Shown here: positions 14,229 to 26,633 of the stretch, in pieces
Layout of the letters: each line of letters begins with the position of its first letter
Numbering within the stretch: position 1 is the first letter of the stretch
Source: Mansonella perstans
Lineage: Eukaryota; Nematoda; Chromadorea; Rhabditida; Onchocercidae
Direction of reading: 5' to 3'
Assembly: GCA_037074765.1 (NCBI GenBank)
Contig: JBAMDO010000566.1
Coordinates: forward strand, 496,001 to 560,000
DNA: 64,000 nucleotides
The notes under the pieces: generated by a model
The model's database searches: none
Told to the model about the DNA's origin: nothing
What the model saw: only the letters and a program-made list of their open reading frames with translations
Made by a program: the position numbers and the translations under genes

Positions 14229-14954
14229 GTAATTAATCAGTTCCTCAAACAGATGTTTCTTATTGTCCTTCGTCTTATCCGTTTATTTTTTTTCTATGCG
14301 TTTTATCTAGCCAGTGAAGAATTTAGCAATCTTTGTAAATTTTGCAATATTTTCACTTTCGAAACTTCAAAACTTGATTGTGGATGTCAACTCATATATC
14401 GATAAAATCAAACGTTTGGATAATTTTGATGGCATTGTTTTTCGTTAAATTTATCGTATCTTACTTGTGACAAATTTCTTATTCATTTTTATTCAAATTT
14501 ATAGTAGTAATGGCAGATATTTCATCTGTTTGAATATTTGTAGAGATATGAACTCAGCGGTTCCGGTGATTCTGGTTATTAGGAGGATTGCGAGATTTTC
14601 ACAAAGAATTTAACATGGATTAGAAAATCAATCAGTTAAAGCGCTTTTTGAAAATCGTGCAACTGTTATAAAAATTATAATGTTTTAATAGCTTAATGCA
14701 AAATATGCTTACCCATGCATATGAAGAGAAGTATTTCTGAGGAAGTCTGAAACGATAGACAAATTGAAATCAATGATATTAAATCGATTATGAATGTAAT
14801 TAATATGTCGGACAAAATCAATTAAGACTGATTGGATAACTTTGATTTGTCTACAAATAAAATGAAAGTTTTTCGTAGCAAATCAATTTTTCAGTTTTTT
14901 AGTTATTGTTTAAAAAAAACACAAATCAAGTATTATTTCGATATTTTAGAAGGA

Positions 14955-15846
14955 ATGAATTCTAAAATTCTTCTTGTAATTTATGGATTGGTATATTCGG
15001 CGAAAGAAGTGGTAATGCAGATTGATAATTCTATGGAGTACAGTAATATGATCAGACAAGTCAACATGCAAAATGATATCATTAACAATCTACAAAGAGT
15101 ATGTAAAATAATGAAAAATACGATAAGAGAATACTATAGATTAATTTTTATTTTATATTTATTTTTTATTTGATTTTACTAGAACAAAGTTTTTATAGCG
15201 TTTGGATAAATTGATGGAAGAAAAAAGTATGCGCGATGAAACTATAAATCATAAGCGAAGTCAAAATAAAGGTATAAATATATTGTAAGTACCAAATAAA
15301 CGGTTTAGCTGAAAATGCTGTAATTATGATTATCTAAAATTTATTTTCATCTAGCTTATACCGTAATTAATAAATCAAACATTATAGAATATCTCGTTTT
15401 TTTTTTTTTTAAGAAGCCTACTGTAAATGCAAACCGGGACCACCTGGACCACCGGGACCTTCAGGATTTCCAGGACTACGAGGAGAATCTGGACCACCTG
15501 GACTTATTGGAATGAAAGGACCACCTGGGCCACCTGGACCAGTTGGAGCATCTGGACCACAAGGACCACCAGGAGGACCAAGTTGGCATTTTTCGTGCAA
15601 TTTTTTTTTTTAACAAATTCTGCTTTTTATAGTGCTTTTTCTTATTATTGTGCCGATATAATCAATGCTTTCGCATTTCCGCATAATCGGTTTGCAGTCA
15701 TAGCGAATAATTCTGACACATGCTTGGTAATAGTGGGCAAATGTCCTGCGGGATTCATATCAAATGCAGATTACGGAAAAGTGTTGCAACCATTACTAGG
15801 AATGACTGAAATACCGTTCCATGTATGCTGCAAAGATTCAATGTGA
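14955..15846 (+). CDS. Short secreted collagen with cysteine-rich C-terminus
   Basis: Exons 14955-15098, 15199-15271, 15414-15594 and 15633-15846 give a 203-aa product with all phases consistent. Residues 1-16 ([16 protein letters not shown]) form a signal peptide. Residues 17-75 are polar and coiled-coil-like ([16 protein letters not shown]). A CKC pair at 76-78 precedes 15 uninterrupted Gly-X-Y triplets (about 81-125) containing GPPGPPGP and one GESG. The C-terminal 65 residues form a globular domain with Cys in YYC, DTCLV, GKCPAG and HVCCKDSM. Cysteine placement on both sides of a short triple helix suggests disulfide-linked trimers in cuticle or basement membrane. A TTTTAG acceptor sits 5 nt before the ATG, consistent with SL trans-splicing. 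The last intron would be only 38 nt and spans a poly-T run. Confidence 0.8.
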
Positions 15847-17439
15847 TCATTCATTTTTTGTCGTGTAGAATATTTGTCGAGGAAATTTTTAATTTGAAAG
15901 TTAGTAAATGTGATTAAAAATACAGAAATTTCATATTTGCAATTGCCATTAACATTATTAATTCATAATTCGTGTGAAAAAAGTAAAATAAAAGTAACCA
16001 GAGCCGAATCATTCCATTGATCCTAAGATTATTGAAAGCTTACATTCTGGACGGCTCGATGAAATTGTCATCATTTTGAACATTTGGATGTTTGATCATA
16101 GCTTCTTATTACGCACTACAAGCTATTACAGCAGAGGAGCCTAAAGAGCAGTTACAAAGATTCTCTGAAACAGTACCTTGGCTTTGGCTATATGTTCCAG
16201 GTTGTAGGCTCCAATTGAAAGACAATAGAGATAATACCATCAATAATGCTTTTCAGAAAACACATTAAATCAGTCTCGTGGAGAAAAAAACAAGCCAGAA
16301 AAATGAACCATACTTTGCCTAGATTATTGGCCTTTTTAGCCAAATTTTCATTTGTGAAGCCAACCATGATGATGATGATGATGATATCTGGCTAAATTAT
16401 AGAGGACACAAAAAGTCAAAGGTAAAAAAAAAATTGGAAAAATCGTTCATCTTAAACCTAAATTTCTACTATCAATAAATTATTGAAACAACAAAATTTT
16501 ATGGTTTTAAGAGAACGCTTCAAGAGAAATTAAACATTTTGCACTAATTAATTAGCTTAGCTCATATAAAATTCTTATTTTCTCTCAAATTTCCAAATTA
16601 TTATTACGCAAGCGAAAGTTAAAGAATTTTTTTTTTCAATTTATTTCAATTTTTCAAATTTGCTAGATGTCATTATTTGAACATTTAACAGCGTTATACG
16701 CAATTCATCATCAAGCTAAGTTCACATTTTAGGATGACATGTCGTTAATCAAAACTTATCCTTAACTGCTCGATTTTGTGCTCATTACACACAGTACCAT
16801 CTCTCAAGATAATTTTAGCGAGTAGTTTGCACATAAACTTTTTTCAAATTTTAAATTAGCGCAAAAAAAGCCTGAGATTTCTGCTTGGGCGATTCAGCAA
16901 TTCATTGTTGCTTATGTCGTAGTCTTTGCCTGCTTTGATATATCACGGGAAAAGAATACGAGGGAAGGGAATTATTGAATTTTTCATTTTCAATCATAGA
17001 TTTGTTCCACTGAGAGCAATTTTTCGTTGTTTCTTATCATAATGATAGTAGATACTTTCAATTATGGAAATAAGATATGCTGTAGAAGTGATTTTTGAGG
17101 ATAAAGATTTTAATAAATTTAATTAAAAATTGATTAAATTGTATTTACTTATCTTTTTCAGTAGATTACATCAATATATATTGCGATATGTCGAAATTTT
17201 AAAAAATAATTTGTTTTATAATCAAAGTTGATTCAAGCATTGTAGCAACATATACATTTTGAGATATCTGATGAAAGACAACGTAAAAAGTTGCTTAAAA
17301 AGGTAAGGTATAAAAATAAAAGATCACTTTTACATGAATTTATTTATTTGTATATATTTGCTTTCAGGCTTTGCCTTTAAAAGTATAGATGAAAAGAGAA
17401 GTGAGAACGTATATATCACGTTCATGGGGTTGACCTGAA
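15847..17439. other. Intergenic, no gene seen
   Basis: AT-rich sequence between the collagen and the calcipressin gene. It contains a short (ATG)n run near 16366-16384 and no convincing exon. It probably holds the promoter or untranslated 5' region of the downstream gene. Confidence 0.5.
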
Positions 17440-18709
17440 ATGTTTATGGATGATTTGCATGAGAAATTGCAGAATATTGAGTGTAAGGAGGATTTGCCAA
17501 ATGCAATTATTGTCACCAATGTACCACATGAGGTTTCATTTTCTTTTATTATTCAGAAGTTTGACATTTAAAAATATTTCTTACTTTGTCTGAACTTTTT
17601 TTCACCATCAAAAAAATTAGTTGCATTGTTACTTTCTTGACATATTCAGGATAGCAATGGAAAAGTAGATAATGAATGTAGAAAATGTCAATCAATTAGC
17701 GTAAATTTGCCAGGATGAATGGCACTCTGGTTAATTTATTTAACGGAAAGTTTAACAGTAGACGTTGTTAATGATGTTTTTTGCTATTTATGTCTTTATA
17801 AGAAATCTTGCTAGCTCTGGTGAATTAGGGCAATACCTCACATATACATTTATTATTTTCTTCTGTTTATCATTTTTTGTATGAAAATTATCATTGTGTC
17901 TTTTTTTCGGTACTTCTGTTGTTTTTTTTTCCCATCTCTAAAATGTAATAGTTAATTACGATAATAATTCAAGAGAAAGTTTTTTCAGGTATTTTCGGTT
18001 GATCAACAGAAAGCCAACTTTTCGGATCTGTTCACTCAGATCGAATCCGGTTGTCACTTTGATTTTTTGAAAAGCTTTCGACGGGTCCGAATTACTTTCG
18101 AAAAGCCGGAAAGTGCAACGACTGCAAAGTTGCTTACGCAGCATTTATCTTTTAATGGAACGATTTTAAAATCATTTTTCGCTCAAGTATGTAGACTTTT
18201 GTAATAAAGTTGTAACCAAGTATATATAGTAAGGATTAGTTTGGAAATTTTGCTTTGTTTTTATAGAAAATTCGAGTGCGGGATACATCTGATGACGGGT
18301 TGCTGAAATTGCCAGCTCTGGAGAAACAATTTTTGATCTCACCACCAGCATCACCACCAGTTGGTTGGGAACAAAGCCGCGAGATGGCTCCGGTTGTGTG
18401 CAATTTTGATTTGATGGCAAAACTTGCTGCGCTAACTGTCGATGACATCTTCGAGGCTTGTCTTTCCTTATCCTTGTTGACTTCTATTATTAGCCTACCA
18501 GAAGTATTTGCAGTTATCATGCCATGGTAGTAAGATGCAGAAGTTAACAGGGATATTTTTAGGTGTATGAAGGTGACGAAGGTAAACCAAAAATTGTGAT
18601 ACATCCAGCGAACGAGGAAGGCAGCAGTCTTATGCCCGCCCAGTCAATGATGCCTAAGACCCCGCGACCACCGACCACACCTAGATCTGCACGGAAAGAA
18701 TATACTTGA
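17440..18709 (+). CDS. rcn-1: RCAN/calcipressin (regulator of calcineurin)
   Basis: Exons 17440-17532, 17989-18186, 18267-18455 and 18563-18709 give about 208 aa. The family hallmark FLISPPASPPVGW is at residues 119-131. An RRM-like fold precedes it (NAIIVTNVPHEVFSV, then RRVRITFEKPESA), followed by MAPVVCNFDLMAKLAAL and a PxIxIT-like calcineurin-docking segment (PKIVIH, about 169-174). The Ser/Thr/Pro-rich tail ends in TPRPPTTPRSARKEYT. RCAN proteins bind and modulate the phosphatase calcineurin; the nematode orthologue is rcn-1. The third junction needs either a GC donor (GAG before GCTTGT) or a GTATTT donor at 18504 that would insert 16 hydrophobic residues. The family pattern DDxxE followed by V favours the GC donor. 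Confidence 0.93.
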
Positions 18710-18798
18710 ATTGGTTCGGTTATCATCCCGCGGTGTCATTTCCAATATATTTATTATAAATTTACTATTTTACGGAAACATTAATAACATATAAAAAT

Positions 18799-18804
18799 AA
18801 TAAA
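18799..18804 (+). terminator. Polyadenylation signal of rcn-1
   Basis: AATAAA, 90 bp after the calcipressin stop codon, in the right position for its cleavage signal. Confidence 0.5.
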
Positions 18805-19664
18805 CCGTGTTTCTAAGATGTTTCAATGTTTATATTCTTCGTCAAAGAGAAATTTGAAATTAAGAAAATTAATATTCATGATTTTTTCTTACAAAATTAT
18901 TTAGAGGAACCCTTTTTCAAAACTATCAGTAACTTAGTTTGGTTTTGAGTTTTGAGTTTTGTCATCTTTTTTCTCCGAATTCTTTAGAGCTATCTTTGAG
19001 TATGTTTCTGAACAATAATACAGTATATTTCCGAACGACAGTATGGTATGACTCTACGTGTTGAACAAAATTTGCCAGATATCTGTGATAACAATCATAT
19101 TTACTGTATTTAATTTCTCTACTAAGTTCGGATATACTGATATGGTTGAGTTTCTTGGGGCAAAAGAATATGTTACACTTCAGTGCTTCCCATTCATGTC
19201 ATTTGAAAGATGCAAATAAGTGTGTAATAAGATATGATGTAATTCAAGTAGCTGTTGAAAACAAATGCGATCGATATTAGTGCATCATTGATTTGGGAAA
19301 GTAGTAGCGTTGAAAGGAAATATTTGCTGTAACAGATTTCATTTGACTCATCCAATTGTTACTGGATGCTAAGGATGTTTTGATTATTTACTGTCAAAAC
19401 AATAATAGTAGGTTGAATATCGTATTCAATAGAATTTTGATTTTAATTTGTACACGAAATTAGCAGTATTTTTTGGCATAAGAATGATGTTACCACTGAT
19501 AAGATGAAGGATGCAACCTTTTTATAAATAAAATATATTTAATTAAAAATATCAATATATTATTATTTTGAAAATCGATAAGCAATTTTGAAGAAATGAA
19601 ATTATAATTAAGGGATTACATCTTTCTGTCATTGAAAGAATTGATAGAACGAAACTTGGAATGG
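18805..19664. other. Intergenic between convergent genes
   Basis: No gene seen. The flanking calcipressin (+) and SLC35B3-type (-) genes converge here, so the stretch holds both 3' regions. Confidence 0.5.
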
Positions 19665-19670
19665 TTTATT
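19665..19670 (-). terminator. Polyadenylation signal of the PAPS transporter gene
   Basis: AATAAA on the minus strand (TTTATT on +), 47 bp beyond the stop codon at 19717. Confidence 0.5.
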
Positions 19671-19716
19671 TATAACAGTACATAAATGTTGAACGAAAAT
19701 TCATAATAATAGACTC

Positions 19717-22700
19717 TCATTTTGACCGATTTTTACTATAAAAATTAAGATAAATAGCTATTAATATAAGTAGGCCACCCCATAAATATTGGATAACAAA
19801 CGGTTTTGAAAAGAACAAAAATGATAGCGTAATCGTAACTGCTTTTCGAATAGTCGTTACGGTAACAGCAGTAAGTGCTCCTTGAGTACGTACTAAGCCT
19901 AATACAGCACTAAGACCAAGATAACCAGATATGGAAAATAGTATGCCATAACCATAAGTTTGCAGTGGATGCTGAAAAAAAAACATATTAATAATTTATG
20001 AAAATTAACAAATCTTCTCAATATATAACAAAATGAGATGCGAAGAAATTATCATTTATCTGTATTTAATTAAGTATTATTATTTCATAACATAATACAT
20101 CTGCCATACCAAATAATTCCTCTAGCCGACGATTTCAATTGGGGTTAATTTTTATCACTAAAACTCAGTTCTTTTTTTTTGAAAGAACTAACTAAAGTTT
20201 ATTTTCCGAATGAATTTTATTTATTACCCTGGGGAAAATAAGGCATCAATCCATTCACATTTACATCACAAAAAATACAGCGTAGGCTTTTTCCATTCGA
20301 AGTTTGAAACAAAATAAAAGATAGGGAAAAAAAAGTAACCATGGAAAAAAAGTAGAATCCATCCAAAAAATTGCCGTAAATGATTAATACCAGCATTATA
20401 TATATAGATCCAATGGAATATGAATATAGAACCTGGAAAAATTGACTTTTTTTTATCTTAAAATTCCTTACAAAGAAATTATTCTAAACTGATATGTTGA
20501 AAGATATGAACTGTTATTATAGATTCTATGACTATTTTTATGAATCATGTTTTTTGGATTTTAATTTCTGCAATCTAATAATTTCTGGAATAAAAAACAT
20601 CAATTTGATTGAGAATTGATAAAAACTGCTAGTAGATAGCAAATTACAAAGCATACGTTTGAAATGTCTATCTTTGCAAATAGATTAAACTAATTAGCTT
20701 GATGAAAACACTTACTGACAATACTTTTCAATACGGATAAATTATGTACTAAATATCAATCTTTTCCATAACACTAGCTGATGGGACATTTCTATTAGGT
20801 TACTGATAATTTTAAATGTGCATAAGACATGACATTATCTTCATGCTTTATTTTGAACTTCCACAACTCTATTCCATACTGCTTCAACATTCATTGCTCA
20901 ATGTTTAGCACTTACAAAATATTAAATCAATATTAAATAATTAAATCAACACTAACCATTTCATTATTACTAGCTTTATAGGTGCGCAATGATTTCTCTT
21001 GAACATTACCAATTATGGCATCAAAAAGTAAAGCAATTGAAATCATTGCATATCCAATAGGATTAAACATGGTAGATGTAATAGTATCGCCTAAGATAAA
21101 AGTAATAAGACCAAAGCTCATCATACATGCTGCTATAAAATCGATGCATGAGTATTGTTTTCCTGAAAAACGATTCACTGATATATATGCAATTCTCTCA
21201 TTCATAAATCAGTATGATACTTTAGGATATTATTAACATTCTCATAAAAAAGATTATTTGAAAATATTTTACCTTGAATAATAATTCCACCAATTAAAAC
21301 AGGTATTAATTTGCAGCATTTGAAGATTACTTGCGTCGGATAATTCAAATAACCCACAGCTACATTCGAGAAACCTATTGTACCCACCATTAGTGTCGCT
21401 ATTTGTAAGTAAATATGCATCGGAATTCTTCTTCTTCAACGGTAGTATTTTAATTGACAATAATCGCTTATATGTTTTTTTTTTAAATATTTATGTTTTA
21501 ATATCAACTCTTTATGATACATAGATTTTTCTAATTATGTAAATGCAAACATGTCAAATCTATTCAACTTTTAATAAAAAACTTTTTAAATACCTAACGT
21601 TGTAATATTAGCTTTGCATAAAAAGATCATTTATAATCTCAAATGCACACAAGTAGGGAAAAAATAGCATCTGCGCTTCGAAGATGCTATTGTTCAGTGT
21701 TGAATTAGGCAAATGAATCCTTAATTAAAGTGGAAATTAAAGCCTACAATAATAAAGTTTGTATTTTCATACCCGTAAGACAGAAAATAATACAATATTA
21801 ATCGAGGAAAATGATCATCATTTTAAGTCAGACTCTACATACAACATCAAAATTATCAAGAAATTTTCAGAATTTTCAGGATAAATAAACTAAGACAATT
21901 CATCACAGAGACAGGAGCTCAAAACTCACTAACAGTAGCCAATTATATTTTGCATATCAAATGTTTTGTTTCGAACTACTCATCCACTGAGGTAACGATT
22001 TGATGACAAATATTCTGGATTCCATCGGAATAACTTTAACGAAATCTCCGCATTTAACATAGAGATACACTGCATTAAAAATCATGTCTGTCTTGGTCTT
22101 CTATAAGTAATAGCCCCGAGAACCAATATTCATTTTCTACCAGTTTTTTTTCAAATCAAAAAAAAACAATAAGAAAATACATTTAACAAAGATTTCATTT
22201 CTAAAATAAATGCTTTCAAATGGTGGGTTTTAACAAACATGAATATCCTTATCAGTGCATCGTCTTGACTGTGAAAATTAAATTAGTATAATTTGATAAT
22301 ATTCTTTTCCATTTCCTATTATCCATTTCTGATTGCTAAATTTGCTGTACTGACATCATTAACTGGCCCATGCCAGATAAAAACGATGAGATTTTTAAAC
22401 GACTTCCTTAAATTTACTCTGTTTACTCTCATTCCTTGTCCTATTTTTTTAGTTCTGTCTTCTTTTATCTAAAAATATGTTTAGATATCAATAAACTAAA
22501 TTATGGGAAATGACTTTTCAAATAATCCTTCCCGAAAATGATCATTAAGAGGAGCAAAAAATGGTAATGACTTACCGTTCATTTACCATATCGCAATAAA
22601 ACTTTTCTAACGATGCCAATACGGAACAGATTAAAAATTGAATTAATGTTAAATGCCATCCATATGATTTCATACCATCCACTTTAAATATTAATTCCTA

Positions 22701-23170
22701 AAAGTAAAAAAAAAAAAAAACGATAGCTTATAAAATATTGAAAGACTTTTCCTCTGCATTCAGGAAAACGGAAGAAAAATCTAAATGACAAACCTGGATA
22801 AAACCATATGTTATATAAAAAACGAATACTACACAGCAAAGTGTAATAAATTGCAATCTTTTTGATCTGAAATAAGAAAGAGAAAAATATAAATGAAAAA
22901 AATGAAAGAATGAGTTGTTGCTCTCATTCAACCTGGAAGTGATATTAATTTCAACAAAAACCTGAAAGTGATATCAATTTTAACAATTCTTGGAAATAAT
23001 ATCGATCCTAACAGTAGTAACCTGAAAGTAATATGGATGCCGAACAGAGTAACTTCTTCTGCACTCGAAACCATTGCTTCTCGCTGAAGAACATCTTTGG
23101 TATCGCAAGGTAGCAGTTGTTGTGATGCCATAGAATGTTCCGAGTGATGCATCCACGAAATCTCATTCAT
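19717..23170 (-). CDS. PAPS transporter, SLC35B3 (PAPST2) type
   Basis: Seven exons with agreeing phases: 23170-23022, 22866-22794, 22697-22576, 21427-21273, 21162-20957, 20432-20340 and 19971-19717. The product is 350 aa. Diagnostic blocks are GFIQELIFKVDGMKSYGWHLTL, GYLNYPTQVIFKCCKLIPV, GGIIIQGKQYS, DAIIGNVQEKSLRTYKASNNE, VLYSYSIG and GALTAVTVTTIRKAVTI near the end, all typical of SLC35B2/B3 nucleotide-sugar-type carriers with about ten membrane spans. Family members move 3'-phosphoadenosine 5'-phosphosulfate into the Golgi for sulfation. The C-terminus (LNFYSKNRSK) resembles the SLC35B3 branch (pst-2 in Caenorhabditis). The start is chosen at MNEISWMHH; the frame stays open further upstream. 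Confidence 0.92.
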
Positions 23171-23350
23171 TATAATCAAACATGAAATTATATCAATTAG
23201 TAAAGAATTGAAATTGGAAATGAAAAGTGAATGACGAAACTGCATGCAATCGTAAGTTTTACAAAAAAGATTTTATAAAACCCTAAAATATCCAACAATT
23301 TTTGTTCCACTTTTTTTTCTGTCAATCTATCATAAAAATTTCATCTGTTA

Positions 23351-24050
23351 ATTTCATTATGGATATTTATCAAAATGGAATAATATCCGATAATTCACCG
23401 GATACTGTCAATGGAAAAGAGATGAATATGGAGAGTATGATATATTAATAATATAATCCGCTCCTCACTGAACTTTTTATGAGGAATGAAAAAAAATGAT
23501 TTTCTTTTTCTTTATTTAGCATAAATTTTCCTTTAATTACAAAATTAACGGTAATGGTCATAGCAGAAATTAAGGCAAGAAAATAAATCACTGAAAAAAG
23601 TAGGATGACCATCAAAAATATAATGGACCATTTATTAACAATTTGCACAAACTGCGAAAATATCGACGACAGATGACCAAAATAAATAAGACTGAAATAA
23701 AATCACTATGAGAATTCATATATTAATTTTATTATGGTCATTTATCAAAATAGAATGATATCCATAGTTCAGCAGATACTGTCAGTGGAAAAGAGATGAA
23801 TGTTGATAGTATGATATATTAATATAATACGCTCTTTACTGAACTTTTTATGAGAAATGAAAACAAATAATTTTCCTTTAATTTCAAAATTAATAGTAAT
23901 GGTCATAGCAGAAATTAAGCTAAAAAAAATAAATCACTGAGAAAAGGAGGATGACCATCAAAAATATAATGAACCATTTGTTGACAATTTGCACAAACTG
24001 TGAAAACATCGAGACAGATGACCAAAACAAATAACAATAAGATTGAAATA
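23351..24050. repeat. Tandem duplication, two diverged copies of about 330 bp
   Basis: Copy 1 (23351-23700) and copy 2 (23726-24050) share long blocks, for example GATGACCATCAAAAATATAA and ACAATTTGCACAAACTG, with scattered substitutions and small indels. On the minus strand both contain a short open frame with a hydrophobic run (IIFLMVILLFSVIYF) preceded by VQIVNKW, but neither is flanked by good splice sites or a long frame. Confidence 0.85.
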
Positions 24051-25463
24051 TGCTCACTTTGGAAAGGTTATAAAAATTGATTAAAACATATCCAGTATGT
24101 AAATTTCCCATCATTAAATTTAAGGAATTTTTAAAAAGTTAAAAAAGAGCTGTTGCAACAGAAATTTTCTGGCAATAGAGAGAGAAGATTTCCATTAAAA
24201 TTCCGATTACTTCTATTTTAAAATCGATTAATTCTATTTTAAAATTGATTACTACCATTTTAAATTCCGATTACTTCTTTTTTATTCATTCTAATTTTCA
24301 CCAATTCTTTTCTCACATATAAATTTGTTCTTTTACTGAATTAAATAAATGATTAGAAAGCTACTAATGTATATATGATTTTTAATTAGTATTGACTGAC
24401 TTATTTATATCAATCAATGATACTGATGAAAAATAAGATAATACTGAGCAATTTAACAATATTACTCTCTTTTATCCATAGACTTAATATCATCCCTGTA
24501 TAATACTGATAGGCAAGTAAATTGATATTTCTGCCTTGTGACTTGTGAGTCAGAAGTATATCAGCTGAATTTACATTTCATGAAAAAATAACCACGATTA
24601 CTGTTAGAATTACAACGGTTAATAAAGGGAAACAATGATAATAACTGTAATTACAATAGTGATATCATATAATACTAACGAGCAGAATTTTTTTTTACAT
24701 ACAGTACAAAATGGAAACTTATTCCAATTAATCAGTCCCACCTTTCCAAGAAATGTAAGATTGCGAGAATACTGAGAATATTCTCCGATTTGATTACGAA
24801 AATGCAAAATGCAAAAGGGAGAATTTATAACACAAATACTTTAGATGAAATCACTTACTTAAAAAATAAAATCGTCTTTTCAAGGCAATGAAATACAATG
24901 AAAGTACAAATACACTTATTAATCTCTTCCAGTATCATGTATCTCGCTAATTACTGTATCATTCCTCTCATCATTCTATCAGATGCTTGCAGTCTCCCTA
25001 AAAAGCCGACCTTATATTTTTTCATTTTACTTGTTTATTGCTATTCAAATCATGACTTTATGATATCAGCGAATAATATTATTTTATGTAAAGTGTAATT
25101 CAAATATACATTTTAAGTACTAAATGTTGAAAAGTTAGGAGAGCCGTTCCTAGTATGTGTTCTCATAACTGGCATATTTAAAATGTCATTACAATAAAAG
25201 TAGAAATATTTACAGAACTCAAAATCTATTGTTGTATGAAGGCTTTTTATCAGTAAAAAAATGAGCACATTTTCTTCCTCGTATGCGATCACACTAAAAA
25301 AAGGCCTACAGCATATTAATTTTGACATGTTTTTACAGATAAAAAATGATTGAAAAAAATAAAAATAACACTTTTAAAAGACAAAAAAAAGTGAAAAAAA
25401 TTTACCTTCAAAGAGTGAGAATGTCTAACAATTCAACTGCAAATCTGAATAAATAAAGTATGA
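24051..25463. other. Gene-free stretch with minor tandem repeats
   Basis: AT-rich DNA without a supportable exon. Four diverged copies of a roughly 22-bp unit (GATTACTTCTATTTTAAAAT) lie at about 24203-24290. Confidence 0.5.
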
Positions 25464-26502
25464 TTAGAGAAGTTGCCGAGTTGCACTGTAGGCACAACTT
25501 GCTTTAATCAATTGTTCGGAGATGCCACCGCGCCAAATGCCGCCAATAATTTTGCAGTGCTGTCGTTGTACTGCTAGAAACGATAATTGTCGTAAGGTTG
25601 CTGGTTCAAGTGGGACAAATGCTACGCCAGTAGAACATATGAATGCGAATTGTGTTTTTGAACAGACCTGAGAGAATTTTGTTTTCATAGATTATAACTA
25701 TTATAAGCCTAATTTCAAATACTAACTTATCCGGATATGTGCTTAAATGCAGCGCAAGTTGCATATGCAACTATCCAAGATATGCTTAGGAACTTAATTT
25801 CATATTTCGATGCAATGAAATATTTTAAGTCAGTGAAATTTTGTGCCAACAGCAATATATGAAGTAATCTTTCAGCATAAAAACTATCAGTAAAACCATA
25901 AAGAGATTTACTCCATAGAATCGTAGTTGAATATGCATAGGAAGACGATATTTACCCGCTGGCATTACACGATAAACTTTGTGCTTATCGTCAAATATGA
26001 TACGGTAAAAAGCGTGATAAGCGTGACGGAAAATCTGCAAAATAAAAGTTCGTGAAAAAATTTGATAAATAAAAATAATAATTGTGAAAAAAAATAAAAA
26101 TAAAAATAACAACTTAAATAAAAAATAAATGCGTGTTAAACAAATATAAAATGAACAATTTCTTTATCTATCACTTCCAAATTATGAATCTAGCGACCCA
26201 ATGGTACTCAACACTTATCGTTAAATTCCCCCTTTATCTTCGTTTATTCTGTATTTTACCAGCATAAACCCTAATCCAAAATTTCTAGCATATCATAAAT
26301 TATGTTATAAAAAGGATATAGTCAAAATATTTCAAAATTAATTAAAGAAATAAACAAAACATACTTTTGCAATGCAAATATCTTCACTGACATAAAAAGT
26401 AAGTGGTGATTCGATTGCACCCATTCGATGCACTGTTCGTCCATACGTTTCACTGATGCCTCTAACTCGCAATAGGTTCAACTTTAAACAAATAAAATTC
26501 AT
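25464..26502 (-). CDS. Uncharacterised 154-aa protein, three exons
   Basis: Exons 26502-26365, 26034-25912 and 25667-25464 join in phase 0 at both junctions. The protein starts MNFICLKLNLLRVRGISETY and continues HRMGAIESPLTFYVSEDICIAK, IFRHAYHAFYRIIFDD, KYRLPMHIQLRFYG, VCSKTQFAFICSTGVAFVPLEP and IIGGIWRGGISEQLIK, ending SATRQLL. The N-terminus is basic and amphipathic, so mitochondrial import is possible. No transmembrane span is obvious and the family is not recognised. It is on the same strand as the gene at 26634 and begins 132 bp after that gene's stop, a spacing typical of downstream operon genes in nematodes. Confidence 0.65.
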
Positions 26503-26633
26503 TTTGATCGATAGTTTAAATAATTGATGACGCTTTCTAGAATAATGCCTAATTAAAGCAGCTAAAAGCTGTTAACATTCGATATTCAACTGCAAATAAG
26601 TTTTACAATTTATAATGTTAAATATATCCAGAA

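Noticed and set aside
15418..15600. Minus-strand Gly-Pro-rich ORF resembling a collagen
   Set aside because: It is the antisense of the real Gly-X-Y exon; GGACCACCT-type codons read as Gly/Pro on both strands.
18172..18604. Two minus-strand ORFs over the calcipressin gene
   Set aside because: They are antisense shadows of exons that carry the conserved RCAN motif on the plus strand.
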